A stretch of 64,000 nt of DNA from Massilia eburnea (lineage in GTDB: Bacteria; Pseudomonadota; Gammaproteobacteria; Burkholderiales; Burkholderiaceae_D), in the NCBI RefSeq assembly GCF_009720745.1, contig NZ_WNKX01000001.1:186001-250000 (forward strand). Reading direction: 5' to 3'. The notes beneath the pieces are model-generated. The model did not search any database. It saw only the letters and a list, made by a program, of their open reading frames with translations, and was not told where the DNA came from. Each line of letters opens with the position of its first letter. Positions within the stretch are counted from its first letter, which is position 1. Positions 9,793 through 22,894 of this stretch are shown one piece after another. The position numbers were made by a program, and so were the translations under genes.

Positions 9793-11109
9793 TTACGTGT
9801 TTCGCTTACCGGCCTCTTCGTCCAGCTTGCGCAGGTAGGCCAGCTTGTCGGCGATCTTGGTTTCCAGGCCGCGCGGGACAGGCTGGTACCAGCCGGGCTC
9901 GGCCATGCCATCCGGCAGGTAGGTTTCACCGGCTGCATAAGCGTCAGGTTCGTCGTGCGCGTAGCGGTATTCGTGGCCGTAGCCCAGTTCCTTCATCAAT
10001 TTGGTCGGGGCGTTGCGCAAGTGCACCGGCACTTCGCGCGATTTGTCGCGGCGCACGAAGGCCATGGCGGCGTTGTAGGCGTTATAGCCGGCATTGCTCT
10101 TGGCAGCCACCGCCAGATAGATCACGGCCTGGGCCAGCGCCAGCTCCCCTTCCGGCGAACCAAGGCGCTCATAGGTTGCGGCGGCGTCGTTGGCCATGGT
10201 CAGCGCGCGCGGGTCGGCCAGGCCGATGTCTTCCCAGGCCATGCGCACGATGCGGCGGGCCAGGTAGCGCGGGTCGGCGCCGCCGTCGATCATGCGGCAG
10301 AACCAGTACAGCGCGCCGTCCGGGTTGGAGCCGCGCACGGATTTGTGCAGGGCCGAGATCTGGTCGTAGAAGTTGTCGCCGCCCTTGTCGAAGCGGCGCG
10401 CGTTCAGCGTCAGCGCGTTCTGTACGAATTCGCCGGTCACTTTGTTGGTGCGGGCAGTGGCGGCGGCGGTCTTGGTCTGCTCCAGCAGGTTGAGGAAGCG
10501 GCGCGCGTCGCCGTCCGCATAGCCGATCAGGGTGTCGATGGCCAGCTCGTCGAATTCCAGGTCCGGCATAGAGCGTTCGCGGGCGCGCGCCAGCAGCTGG
10601 CGCATTTCCTCTTCCGTCAGCGCTTTCAGCACGTACACCTGGGCGCGCGACAGCAGCGCGGAATTGACTTCGAACGAGGGGTTCTCGGTGGTCGCGCCAA
10701 TCAGCGTCACCAGGCCCGATTCCACGTAAGGCAGCAGCGCATCCTGCTGCGCCTTGTTGAAGCGGTGGATCTCGTCGATGAACAGGATAGTCTGTTTGCC
10801 GCTGGCGACAAACTGCTCCGCCTGCTCAATGGCGGCGCGGATATCCTTCACCCCGCCCAGCACGGCCGAAATGGCGATGAACTCGCAGTCGAAGGCGCGT
10901 GCAGACAGGCGGGCGAGCGTGGTCTTGCCTACGCCCGGCGGGCCCCACAGGATCATCGAATGCGGCTTGCCGGACTTGAACAGCAGGTTCAGCGGCTTGC
11001 CTTCGCCCAGCAGGTGGCTCTGGCCGATCACGTCCGCCACGGTGTGCGGACGCAGCGCTTCGGCCAGCGGCGGGGTGGGCTCAGGTGCGAACAGGTCTTG
11101 CGTCATCAT
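9793..11109 (-). CDS. rarA: Replication-associated recombination protein A (MgsA/RarA AAA+ ATPase)
   Basis: The 438-residue AAA+ protein is related to clamp loaders and acts at stalled forks. It has Walker A GPPGVGKTTLA near residue 58, Walker B LFIDEIHRFNKAQQD, sensor 1 GATTENPSFEVN and the C-terminal MgsA tetramerisation region (GSNPDGALYWFCRMIDGGADPRYL begins it). It starts MMTQDLFAPE; the second ATG is an equivalent alternative. It begins 3 bases after the lolA stop, so ftsK-lolA-rarA is one operon. Confidence 0.96.
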   Translation of the reverse strand: MMTQDLFAPEPTPPLAEALRPHTVADVIGQSHLLGEGKPLNLLFKSGKPHSMILWGPPGVGKTTLARLSARAFDCEFIAISAVLGGVKDIRAAIEQAEQFVASGKQTILFIDEIHRFNKAQQDALLPYVESGLVTLIGATTENPSFEVNSALLSRAQVYVLKALTEEEMRQLLARARERSMPDLEFDELAIDTLIGYADGDARRFLNLLEQTKTAAATARTNKVTGEFVQNALTLNARRFDKGGDNFYDQISALHKSVRGSNPDGALYWFCRMIDGGADPRYLARRIVRMAWEDIGLADPRALTMANDAAATYERLGSPEGELALAQAVIYLAVAAKSNAGYNAYNAAMAFVRRDKSREVPVHLRNAPTKLMKELGYGHEYRYAHDEPDAYAAGETYLPDGMAEPGWYQPVPRGLETKIADKLAYLRKLDEEAGKRNT

Positions 11110-11112
11110 GCC

Positions 11113-11733
11113 TCAATTGTTGATGACGTCCGCGCCCTTTGGCATGACAAATTTAAAGGACGTTGCATTCAGCGCTGGATTTTTTTCAAACTTCTTGAAG
11201 GCCAGGATGGAAGTCTGGCCGAAGCTGTCTTTCAGTTCCATCGCTTCCGGGGTGCCGTTTTTCAGGCCGATCAGGATTTGTTCGAAGCTGGAATCCTTCG
11301 CTTTCGGGGTCGCTTTCAGCCATTCCAGACCGTCGCGGGAACCGGCTTCCGACAGGGCGAAGTTCTTTTCCAGGTCGTTGGAGCCGAACAGGATGGCGGC
11401 CGGCGAAGAGCCCAGTGCGTCGCCCAGCTTGCGGGTAGTGACCTGGTTCAGGTCCTTGTCGTAGATAAACAGCTGTTCGCCGTCGGCTTGCAGCACCTGG
11501 TCGTAAGGCTTGGTGTACGACCAGATGAATTTGCCGGGACGCGCAAATACGAAACTGCCGGAAGACAGCTTGTCCTTGCTGCCCTGCGCCACGACTTTCT
11601 GCGTGAACTCGCCCTTGGCGGCCTTGGTGCTGGCCACGAAAGCCTTGAACTGGTCCAGTGCGGCCGCATGGGCCACGCCTGCAAACAGCAGGCCGGCGGC
11701 CAGCACGGCCGCAAATTTGTTGGTGTGCTTCAT
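11113..11733 (-). CDS. lolA: Outer-membrane lipoprotein carrier LolA
   Basis: The 206-residue periplasmic protein has a signal peptide of about 23 residues ending VAHA. Its mature part shows the LolA pattern: [36 protein letters not shown], then [19 protein letters not shown]. LolA carries lipoproteins from the LolCDE complex to LolB at the outer membrane. It sits between ftsK (8 bases upstream) and rarA (3 bases downstream), an order conserved in many Proteobacteria. Confidence 0.95.
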   Translation of the reverse strand: MKHTNKFAAVLAAGLLFAGVAHAAALDQFKAFVASTKAAKGEFTQKVVAQGSKDKLSSGSFVFARPGKFIWSYTKPYDQVLQADGEQLFIYDKDLNQVTTRKLGDALGSSPAAILFGSNDLEKNFALSEAGSRDGLEWLKATPKAKDSSFEQILIGLKNGTPEAMELKDSFGQTSILAFKKFEKNPALNATSFKFVMPKGADVINN

Positions 11734-11741
11734 TTGAATCC

Positions 11742-14138
11742 TTATTCCGCCGACGCGGTAGGGGCGATGATTTCGCGGTTGCCGTTCGACTGCATGGCCG
11801 ATACGACGCCGCTGTTTTCCATTTGTTCCAGCAGGCGCGCGGCCCGGTTGTAGCCAATGCGCAGGTGGCGCTGCACCAGCGAGATCGATGCCTTGCGGTG
11901 CTTCAGCACCACTTGCACGGCCTGGTCGTACATCGGGTCGGCCTCGCCGTCCCCACCGCCGCCAGCACCGGCCATGGCGCCGTCGCCGCCTCCCTCTTCC
12001 AGCGTGCCGCCTTCCAGGATGCCCTCGATGTAATTCGGCTCACCCTGCGCCTTCAGGTGGTTTACCACACGGTGCACTTCATCGTCGGACACAAAGGCGC
12101 CGTGCACGCGGATCGGCAAGCCGGTCCCCGGCGGCATATACAGCATGTCACCCATGCCCAGCAGGGTTTCCGCCCCCATCTGGTCAAGAATGGTGCGCGA
12201 GTCGATCTTCGACGATACCTGGAATGCAATACGCGTCGGGATATTCGCCTTGATCAGGCCCGTGATCACGTCTACAGATGGGCGCTGGGTCGCCAGAATC
12301 AAGTGCAGGCCGGCTGCACGGGCTTTCTGGGCGATACGCGCGATCAGCTCTTCCACCTTTTTACCGACCACCATCATCAGGTCGGCCAGCTCGTCGATGA
12401 TGATGACGATGGTTGGCAGTTTTTCCAGCGGTTCCGGCGCGTCCGGCGTCAGCGAGAACGGATTCGGGATCTTCTCTTCGCGCTTGGCGGCGTCGGCGAT
12501 CTTGGCGTTGTAGCCCGCCAGGTTACGCACGCCCAGCTTGGACATCAGCTTGTAGCGGCGCTCCATCTCGTTCACCGCCCAGTTCAGGGCGTGACCGGCC
12601 TGGCGCATATCGGTGACCACTGGCGCCAGCAGGTGCGGAATGCCTTCGTACACCGACATTTCCAGCATCTTCGGGTCGATCAGGATCATGCGCACATCGT
12701 GCGGGTCGGCCTTGTACAGCAGCGACAGGATGGTGGCGTTAATACCAACGGATTTACCGGAACCGGTGGTACCCGCCACCAGCAAGTGCGGCATCTTTGC
12801 CAGGTCGGCCACCACCGGCTTGCCGGCGATGTCCTTGCCCAGTGCCACGGTCAGCGGCGAATGGTTGTCGTTATAGACCTTGGAGCCGAGGATCTCGGTC
12901 AGGCGCACGATCTGGCGCTTCGGATTCGGCAGCTCCAGCGCCATGTAATTCTTGCCGGGGATGGTTTCCACCACGCGGATGGACGTCAGCGACAGCGAGC
13001 GCGCCAGGTCGCGCGCCAGGTTGACGATCTGGCTGCCCTTCACGCCGGTGGCAGGCTCGATTTCGTAGCGGGTCACGACCGGGCCCGGATAGGCGGCCAC
13101 CACCTTGGCTTCCACGCCAAAGTCGGACAGCTTCTTCTCGATCAGGCGGCTGGTGAATTCCAGCGTTTCCACGGCCACGGTTTCCTGCTGCGGCGGCGCC
13201 TCGTCCAGCAGCGACAGCGGCGGCAGGTCGGTATTCTCGATTTCCTGGAACAGGGTGCCCTGCTTCTCCTTGATCACGCGTTCGGACTGCACAATCTGGG
13301 TAATCTGCGGCTCGATCTTGACGATCGGCGCCGGCGGCGCATCCGCCGGCACGTCGACCGGTTTCGGATGCTTCTCTTCGTGCTTGACGCGCTCTTTCAC
13401 GACCTTTTCTTCGCGCTTGACCACGGCCACGTCGCCCTGGCGGCGGTCTTCGCGGTCTTCCATGCGGGCGCGGAACCATTCGATGCCCATTTCGAGCACT
13501 TCACCGATCTTTTCAGCCACCGACATCCACGAGACATGGAAGAACAGGCTGAAACCGGTGCCGAACAAGAGCAGCAACAGCAGCGTGGCGCCGGTAAAGC
13601 CCAGGCCCACATGGGCGCCATGTCCAATCAGTTCACCCAGCACGCCGCCCGGCGCGCGCGGCAGCTGCACCTTCATGGTGTACATGCGCAGGTACTCTAG
13701 CCCCATGGAGCCGGTCAGCATCAGCACGAAGCCGGTGAAGCGGATCATGCCTACCTGTTTGTGTTCCGGGTCCTCTTCCTTCTCCAGCACAAACTTGCTG
13801 GTCAGGCGGCGATAGCCCTGCCACACCACGCGCAGCATGTAGACGCACCACCACCAGGCGGAAAAGCCGAAGATGAACAGCATCAGGTCCGACAGCCAGG
13901 CGCCGCCGCGGCCGCCCAGGTTGAACACCTTGGGCACGACATTATTGTGCGACCAGCCCGGGTCCAGCCGGTTATAGCTGGCCAAAATCAGGATGAAATA
14001 AACGCAGACGACGAACAGCGCGAAGAAGCGCGCCTCCGACAGCAGACGCACCAGCCGGTTGGGAAGCGGCTGGCGTTCGGTGATAGGCCGAGTGTAACCA
14101 GAAGTTGTCTCTTGACTCTTTTGACTCTTCTTACTCAT
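11742..14138 (-). CDS. ftsK: DNA translocase FtsK
   Basis: The 798-residue protein couples division to chromosome segregation. The N-terminus (about residues 30-190) has four transmembrane segments. A Pro/Glu/Lys-rich linker follows (about 205-300). The motor domain has Walker [14 protein letters not shown] near 450 and Walker [14 protein letters not shown]. The C-terminal gamma winged helix (about 735-795, [20 protein letters not shown]) reads KOPS sites. The length and domain order are normal for FtsK/SpoIIIE of this class. It is first in ftsK-lolA-rarA and divergent from trxB. Confidence 0.97.
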   Translation of the reverse strand: MSKKSQKSQETTSGYTRPITERQPLPNRLVRLLSEARFFALFVVCVYFILILASYNRLDPGWSHNNVVPKVFNLGGRGGAWLSDLMLFIFGFSAWWWCVYMLRVVWQGYRRLTSKFVLEKEEDPEHKQVGMIRFTGFVLMLTGSMGLEYLRMYTMKVQLPRAPGGVLGELIGHGAHVGLGFTGATLLLLLLFGTGFSLFFHVSWMSVAEKIGEVLEMGIEWFRARMEDREDRRQGDVAVVKREEKVVKERVKHEEKHPKPVDVPADAPPAPIVKIEPQITQIVQSERVIKEKQGTLFQEIENTDLPPLSLLDEAPPQQETVAVETLEFTSRLIEKKLSDFGVEAKVVAAYPGPVVTRYEIEPATGVKGSQIVNLARDLARSLSLTSIRVVETIPGKNYMALELPNPKRQIVRLTEILGSKVYNDNHSPLTVALGKDIAGKPVVADLAKMPHLLVAGTTGSGKSVGINATILSLLYKADPHDVRMILIDPKMLEMSVYEGIPHLLAPVVTDMRQAGHALNWAVNEMERRYKLMSKLGVRNLAGYNAKIADAAKREEKIPNPFSLTPDAPEPLEKLPTIVIIIDELADLMMVVGKKVEELIARIAQKARAAGLHLILATQRPSVDVITGLIKANIPTRIAFQVSSKIDSRTILDQMGAETLLGMGDMLYMPPGTGLPIRVHGAFVSDDEVHRVVNHLKAQGEPNYIEGILEGGTLEEGGGDGAMAGAGGGGDGEADPMYDQAVQVVLKHRKASISLVQRHLRIGYNRAARLLEQMENSGVVSAMQSNGNREIIAPTASAE

Positions 14139-14302
14139 TGCTTGGAGGCAAAAATTCCATAATTGCGCTTATTCTAAGGCATATCAAGGTGAAAAGGCCT
14201 TCCGGTACATGTGAAATGCATGCTTCGCATATAATTTCGGTTTGCTTGGGCCCGGACTTGTCGCTTTCCCGTCCGCACCCATATACGAGACACTCCAACT
14301 AG

Positions 14303-15954
<1,652 letters not shown>

Positions 15955-15973
15955 CAATGTTATCGTTCGGACT

Positions 15974-16600
15974 ATGAAAATAGTCCCCGCCGTCTCCCTC
16001 ATCACCGTCATCGAAGTCGTCGCAATCCTGGTTGGGGCATTCTCGGGATTCATCGAAGCGCGCCGCAAGCGCATGGATATCGTGGGCGTCTTCATCGTCG
16101 CCTTCATCACTGCGTTCGGTGGCGGTACCGTACGCGACATCCTGCTCGACAAGCGCCCGCTGTTCTGGGTGGCGCACCAGGAATATACGATCCTGCTGTT
16201 CGTCGTGGCACTGGTGGCCGCCCCCTTCTTCAAAACCATCCGCCACATCGTTTCCGAACGCCTGATCGTGTGGGCCGACGCTGTTGGCCTGGGCCTGTTC
16301 GCCGTGGCCAGCGTGGCACAGGCCCTGGCGGCGGACATGCCGATCTTCGTGGCCGTGATGATGGGCGTGATTACCGGTATCTTTGGCGGCGTCCTGCGCG
16401 ACATTATTTGCAACGAGGTACCGATGGTTTTCCGCGACGGCAAACCCTATGCGATCTGCGCCTTCTTTGGCTGCTGGTTCTATATCGCCCTGCAATACAC
16501 CACGGTTTCCGACGACGTCGCCCTATGGTCAAGTGCAGGCTTGATCACCGTCATGCGGCTGCTGGCCTGGCGTTTCGACCTGAAAATCAGCCGCCCATAG
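15974..16600 (+). CDS. TRIC/UPF0126-family membrane channel (YicG/YadS-like)
   Basis: The 208-residue protein has about seven hydrophobic segments and the family's internal duplication: FGGGTVRDILLDKRPLFW in the first half and FGGVLRDIICNEVPMVF in the second. This glycine-rich GGxxRD motif twice per chain is diagnostic of bacterial trimeric intracellular cation channel homologues. The substrate ion in bacteria is not firmly established. It lies 19 bases after the Smr gene and may belong to the trxB unit. Confidence 0.88.
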   Translation: MKIVPAVSLITVIEVVAILVGAFSGFIEARRKRMDIVGVFIVAFITAFGGGTVRDILLDKRPLFWVAHQEYTILLFVVALVAAPFFKTIRHIVSERLIVWADAVGLGLFAVASVAQALAADMPIFVAVMMGVITGIFGGVLRDIICNEVPMVFRDGKPYAICAFFGCWFYIALQYTTVSDDVALWSSAGLITVMRLLAWRFDLKISRP

Positions 16601-16619
16601 GTTAACGGTATCACCCTTA

Positions 16620-16675
16620 AACTTTCAATTGAAAAGTTAAAACTTACGGTTAAGAAACGAAAGATATAATGGTGC
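16620..16675 (+). promoter_or_regulatory. Candidate promoter with inverted repeat upstream of the diguanylate cyclase pair
   Basis: The interval between the TRIC gene and the GGDEF genes is AT-rich. It holds the near-perfect dyad AACTTTCAATTGAAAAGTT at 16620-16638 and TATAAT at about 16664-16669 as a -10. The GTG start of the first cyclase is 33 bases further on. Related dyads occur at 53938-53959 and 54021-54039. Confidence 0.45.
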
Positions 16676-16701
16676 AACTTTAAGATGCGCCCTGCCTGAC
16701 C

Positions 16702-17928
16702 GTGTTTACTTTTGATGTCGCCACTGCAACCAGCTTGATCGGCTTCCTGTCGATCCTGATTGCCTGCGCCTTCCGCGGCCTGCACGACCGCGCGCTCGCG
16801 ACCTCACCCGGCGGCCAATGGGCGCTGTCTGCCTTCACCGGCGGCGCTGCCGCACTGATCACGGCCTACGCAGCCAGCCTGCCGCACTTCGTCGGCACTG
16901 TGATCGACAATACATTGACCGTAGTCAGCCTGGCCTTCATCCACCGCGGCACGGCGATGCTGGTTGGCGCGCGCTACGATGACCGCAGCTACCTGGCCTG
17001 CGTGCTATTGGCGCTCGCCGGCTTCGCCTGGTTCACTTATGGCTACACCAGCCTTGGATCCCGCATTGGTCTGGTCTCCGGTTTCCGTGCCCTGTTCTAC
17101 GGCGCCACCCTCGTGATGCTGATCAAGCGCCCCGGCCTGCCAGCGGGCGCCCGCTACCTTTGCGATATTCTTGCGCTGGGCGCCGCCTGGAGCCTGGTGC
17201 GCCTGGCCAGCGTCATGATGTCGGGCGACCATGTCACCAACTTCCTCGAAGGCGGCACCACCTATGCCGTCATGTTCGCGGTAAGCGGCATCCTGCACGT
17301 GCTGGTCAACGCCTTCCAGTTCCGGCTTGAGAGCGAACAAGTGCGCGATGAGCTGGCGGCTCATGCCGGACACCTGCAGGAAAAGCGCGACATGCTGCAG
17401 GCCGTGGTTGCCGACCGCACTTCGGAGCTGACACGGCTGGCCACCACCGACAGCCTGACCGGCGTTGCCAACCGCCGTCATTTCCTGGAGCGCGGCAGGC
17501 AGGAACTGGAACGCGCTGCGCGCTACCGCCTGCCAATGGCCCTGCTGCTGCTGGACATCGACCATTTCAAGCAGGTGAACGACAACTTTGGCCACCCTGC
17601 CGGCGACAGGCTGCTGCAGGTGGTGGCGCAGGCCTGCCAGTCCAGTGCGCGCCACGTTGACCTGGCCGGCCGCCTGGGCGGGGAAGAATTCGCCCTGCTG
17701 ATGCCGGAAACCGGCGCCATCGCCGCCAACCTGGCGGCCGAGCGCCTGCGCCGTGCCATCGCCGCCATCGCTCCCGCGCAATCGGGGGTCTTGCAGCCGA
17801 TTACCGCCAGCTTCGGCGTCGCCACGCTCAATCCAGGCGACACTTCGCTCGATGCGCTGCTGGCGCGCGCCGATGCTGCGCTGTACCGCGCCAAGCATGG
17901 CGGCCGTAACCGGGTGGAGGCGGCATGA
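16702..17928 (+). CDS. Membrane-bound diguanylate cyclase (GGDEF), first of a tandem pair
   Basis: The 408-residue protein has six or seven transmembrane segments (about residues 5-205), a short helical linker and a C-terminal GGDEF domain (about 245-405). The active site reads GGEEF, the metal-binding aspartate is in LLLDIDHFKQVNDNFGH, and an RxxD inhibitory site (RHVD) lies five residues before GGEEF. It should therefore make cyclic-di-GMP and be product-inhibited. GTG 16702 is the only plausible start because upstream ATG 16684 meets a stop at once. It overlaps the next gene as ATGA. Confidence 0.92.
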   Translation: MFTFDVATATSLIGFLSILIACAFRGLHDRALATSPGGQWALSAFTGGAAALITAYAASLPHFVGTVIDNTLTVVSLAFIHRGTAMLVGARYDDRSYLACVLLALAGFAWFTYGYTSLGSRIGLVSGFRALFYGATLVMLIKRPGLPAGARYLCDILALGAAWSLVRLASVMMSGDHVTNFLEGGTTYAVMFAVSGILHVLVNAFQFRLESEQVRDELAAHAGHLQEKRDMLQAVVADRTSELTRLATTDSLTGVANRRHFLERGRQELERAARYRLPMALLLLDIDHFKQVNDNFGHPAGDRLLQVVAQACQSSARHVDLAGRLGGEEFALLMPETGAIAANLAAERLRRAIAAIAPAQSGVLQPITASFGVATLNPGDTSLDALLARADAALYRAKHGGRNRVEAA

Positions 17929-19160
17929 ATGTCCTGCACGTCGGCACTTGCGCCCTCACGCTAGGCATCGCCTGCCTGGCAATCGGCGCCGCCTTCTTCG
18001 GCCTGCACGCTGTGCGCGACGGCCGCTCCGCCGGCTCCAACTGGAGCCTTGCAGCCATTTGCCAGGGCCTCGCCTGGATCCTGGACAGCATGGCGGGCGA
18101 GTTGCCAATCGCCTTTTCCATTGTGCTGCCCAAGGTGCTGATGGTTGCCAATGCCGTGCTGCTGCTGCGTGGGGCCGTGCGTTACGACCCCGCGCCGCCG
18201 CCATTCATGCTCAAGCCCTGGCCATGGGCGGTCTTCCTGCTGCTCACCGCCCTGCCCTTCGCCTGGTTCAGCTATGCCGACGACAATTTGCCGGCACGCC
18301 TTCTCCTGGCCTCCCTGATCCGCATTCCGCTGCTGGTGGCGGCGTTCGTTTTCCTTTCGCGCCAGGCCCCGCGCAATGGCCGCGCAGTACTGTGCACCCT
18401 GTTCGGCATCGGCATCGTCTGGCACGTGCTGCAAGCCCTGGCCGGCGTATCGGACCATGCGCCGCTCCGGGACTTGCTGCAAACGGATGCCATCCAGGTG
18501 ACCACGCTTATGCTGGGCGGCGCCAGCATCATCCTGGTCATCGCCACCCAATTCCGCATTGAGAGCGACAACGCGCGCGATTCGCTGCGGGCCTGGGCCG
18601 AAGCGCTGGAAGTCGAAAGCCTGCAGCTCGAAAAAACCATCGAGCAGCGCAATCAGGAACTGCATGCGATGGCGACCACCGACTGCATGACGGGCCTTGC
18701 CAACCGCCGCCAATTCCTCGCCAGCGCAGCGCAGGAGATCGAGCGCGCGCACCGCTATGGACACAAGATGTCGCTGTTGATGATCGATATCGATCACTTC
18801 AAGTCGATCAACGATCAATTTGGCCACCCGACCGGTGACCTGGCGATTATTGCCATCGGCCGCCATTGCGGAACGGCATGCCGGGGCAGCGACCTGGCGG
18901 GCCGCCTGGGCGGGGAAGAATTCGCCCTGCTGCTGCCGGAAACCGGAATGGAAGAAGCGCAGGCCGTTGCGGAGCGCCTGCGGGCAGGCGCGCAAACGCT
19001 GCAGGTGATGCATGAGGGGCGGAACGTGCCGCTGCGGCTGAGCATCGGCATCGCGTGCCTGGACGCGGGGGACGCCGGTCCGGACACGCTGCTGGCACGC
19101 GCCGACCGGGCTTTGTACGCGGCCAAGAATGGCGGCCGCGATTGCGTGCGCTATGCCTGA
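17925..19160 (+). CDS. Membrane-bound diguanylate cyclase (GGDEF), second of a tandem pair
   Basis: The 411-residue paralogue of the preceding protein has the same plan: about seven hydrophobic segments to residue 205, a helical linker (EALEVESLQLEKTIEQRNQE) and a GGDEF domain. It keeps GGEEF, LLMIDIDHFKSINDQFGHPTGD and an RGSD inhibitory site. Full catalytic residues make it a probable active cyclase. The start overlaps the upstream stop by four bases. The stop directly abuts the stop of convergent glnB with no spacer. Confidence 0.92.
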   Translation: MNVLHVGTCALTLGIACLAIGAAFFGLHAVRDGRSAGSNWSLAAICQGLAWILDSMAGELPIAFSIVLPKVLMVANAVLLLRGAVRYDPAPPPFMLKPWPWAVFLLLTALPFAWFSYADDNLPARLLLASLIRIPLLVAAFVFLSRQAPRNGRAVLCTLFGIGIVWHVLQALAGVSDHAPLRDLLQTDAIQVTTLMLGGASIILVIATQFRIESDNARDSLRAWAEALEVESLQLEKTIEQRNQELHAMATTDCMTGLANRRQFLASAAQEIERAHRYGHKMSLLMIDIDHFKSINDQFGHPTGDLAIIAIGRHCGTACRGSDLAGRLGGEEFALLLPETGMEEAQAVAERLRAGAQTLQVMHEGRNVPLRLSIGIACLDAGDAGPDTLLARADRALYAAKNGGRDCVRYA

Positions 19161-21573
<2,413 letters not shown>

Positions 21574-21632
21574 AACTCAGCAAGGCCAATGTTGATGGCG
21601 AAGATTTTAACATTGCCCCGCGCCCAACGTAC

Positions 21633-21750
21633 GGCCGAGCCCGTGTCCCACCTTGGGGTCACACCCGTTTTGAGACACGAGCTGAGCCACATTCCTCTCG
21701 AGCTCGTGTCCCATTTCGGGTGTGACCCCATGGTGGGACACGGGCTGGGC
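21633..21750. repeat. 118-bp imperfect palindromic intergenic repeat (copy 1)
   Basis: Arms of about 50 bases at 21633-21685 and 21700-21750 are inverted copies built from GCCCGTGTCCCACC, TGGGGTCACACCCG and GAGACACGAGCT units, with only a few mismatches. A related copy is at 48053-48184. The element fills most of the divergent interval between nadE and the FemAB-like gene. It resembles REP/BIME-type elements; no transposase gene is adjacent. Confidence 0.75.
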
Positions 21751-21772
21751 TGTATTTGGCTAGAATGGCTGG

Positions 21773-22894
21773 ATGGAATATCGAACCAGCGTCCTTTCTT
21801 CCCTTGCCGACGTCGAACCAGTTCAATGGGACCGGCTGACGGCGGGCAATCCCTTTGTCTCACATGCGTTCTTGCATGCATTGCATGAATCCGGCAGCGC
21901 GACGGCGGAAACTGGCTGGCAGCCGCAATTCCTGGCCGTGCATGTCGGCGAAGAACTGGTGGCTGCGATGCCGCTTTACGTCAAGGCGCATTCTTACGGC
22001 GAATACGTGTTCGACTGGGCCTGGGCCGATGCCTATCATCGCAATGGCATCGAGTACTACCCCAAGCTGCTGTCGGCGGTTCCTTTTACGCCGGTCACTG
22101 GCCCGCGCCTGCTGGCGCGCGATGCATCGGCACGAACGGCGCTGGTGCAATTCCTGCGCGAGCAGCAGCAAGCTGCCGGCATGTCTTCCACCCATATACT
22201 CTATCCGCCGCAGGACGAGGCAGAGCAACTGGCGAAAGCCGGCTTCATGCTGCGCAGCGGTGTGCAATTCCACTGGCTGAACCCGGGCTACGAAAATTTC
22301 GGGCAGTTCCTGGAGACGCTGGAGCATAAGAAGCGCAAGAATATCCGCGCCGAACGCCGCAAGGTGCGCGAAGCCGGCATCACCATGCGTCAGGTTCGAG
22401 GCCAGGAGACCACGGAGCAGGACTGGCGCTTCTTCCACCGCTGCTACAGCAATACCTACGCCGAGCACCGCTCCTCGCCCTACCTGAACCTGGATTTCTG
22501 GCTGCGGCTGGCTCGCACCATGCCGCAGAACCTGCTGCTGGTGGTCGCCGAGCGCGATGGGCGGCCGGTGGCCTCATCGCTGGTGGTGCACACTGCAGAC
22601 ACACTGTACGGCCGCTACTGGGGCGCGATGGAACACATCCCCTGCCTGCATTTCGAAACCGCTTATTACCAGCCGCTTGAATTCTGCATCGCCAACGGCA
22701 TCCAGACCTTTGAAGGCGGCGCCCAGGGTGAGCACAAGATGGCGCGCGGCTTCCTGCCGCAGAAGACCTACTCGGCCCACTGGCTCGCGCACCCTGCCTT
22801 CAGCGATGCGGTGGAGCGCTTCCTGGAACGCGAGACAGGGGGCATCGACGACTATCTCAGTGAGCTGAACGAACGCACGCCTTTCCGCCGCTAG
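21773..22894 (+). CDS. FemAB-like GNAT-superfamily protein (COG3146/DUF482)
   Basis: The 373-residue protein shows the family's signatures: MPLYVKAHSYGEYVFDWAWA with ADAYHRNG, then YYPKLLSAVPFTPVTGPRLL and, later, KKRKNIRAERRKV and FEGGAQGEHKMARGF. The family has a doubled acetyltransferase fold like FemAB aminoacyl transferases, and its substrate is not established. The ATG lies just after the palindromic repeat. The stop directly abuts that of the convergent oxidoreductase. Confidence 0.85.
   Translation: MEYRTSVLSSLADVEPVQWDRLTAGNPFVSHAFLHALHESGSATAETGWQPQFLAVHVGEELVAAMPLYVKAHSYGEYVFDWAWADAYHRNGIEYYPKLLSAVPFTPVTGPRLLARDASARTALVQFLREQQQAAGMSSTHILYPPQDEAEQLAKAGFMLRSGVQFHWLNPGYENFGQFLETLEHKKRKNIRAERRKVREAGITMRQVRGQETTEQDWRFFHRCYSNTYAEHRSSPYLNLDFWLRLARTMPQNLLLVVAERDGRPVASSLVVHTADTLYGRYWGAMEHIPCLHFETAYYQPLEFCIANGIQTFEGGAQGEHKMARGFLPQKTYSAHWLAHPAFSDAVERFLERETGGIDDYLSELNERTPFRR

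Noticed and set aside
9787..11853. 688-codon plus-strand open frame
   Set aside because: It is the antisense shadow of rarA and lolA: low-complexity His/Gln/Arg/Val-rich translation, no family motif, and the minus-strand genes are unmistakable. GC-rich codon bias produces such frames.
11658..13700. 680-codon plus-strand open frame
   Set aside because: Antisense shadow of ftsK with the same His/Gln/Arg-rich composition and no recognisable domain.
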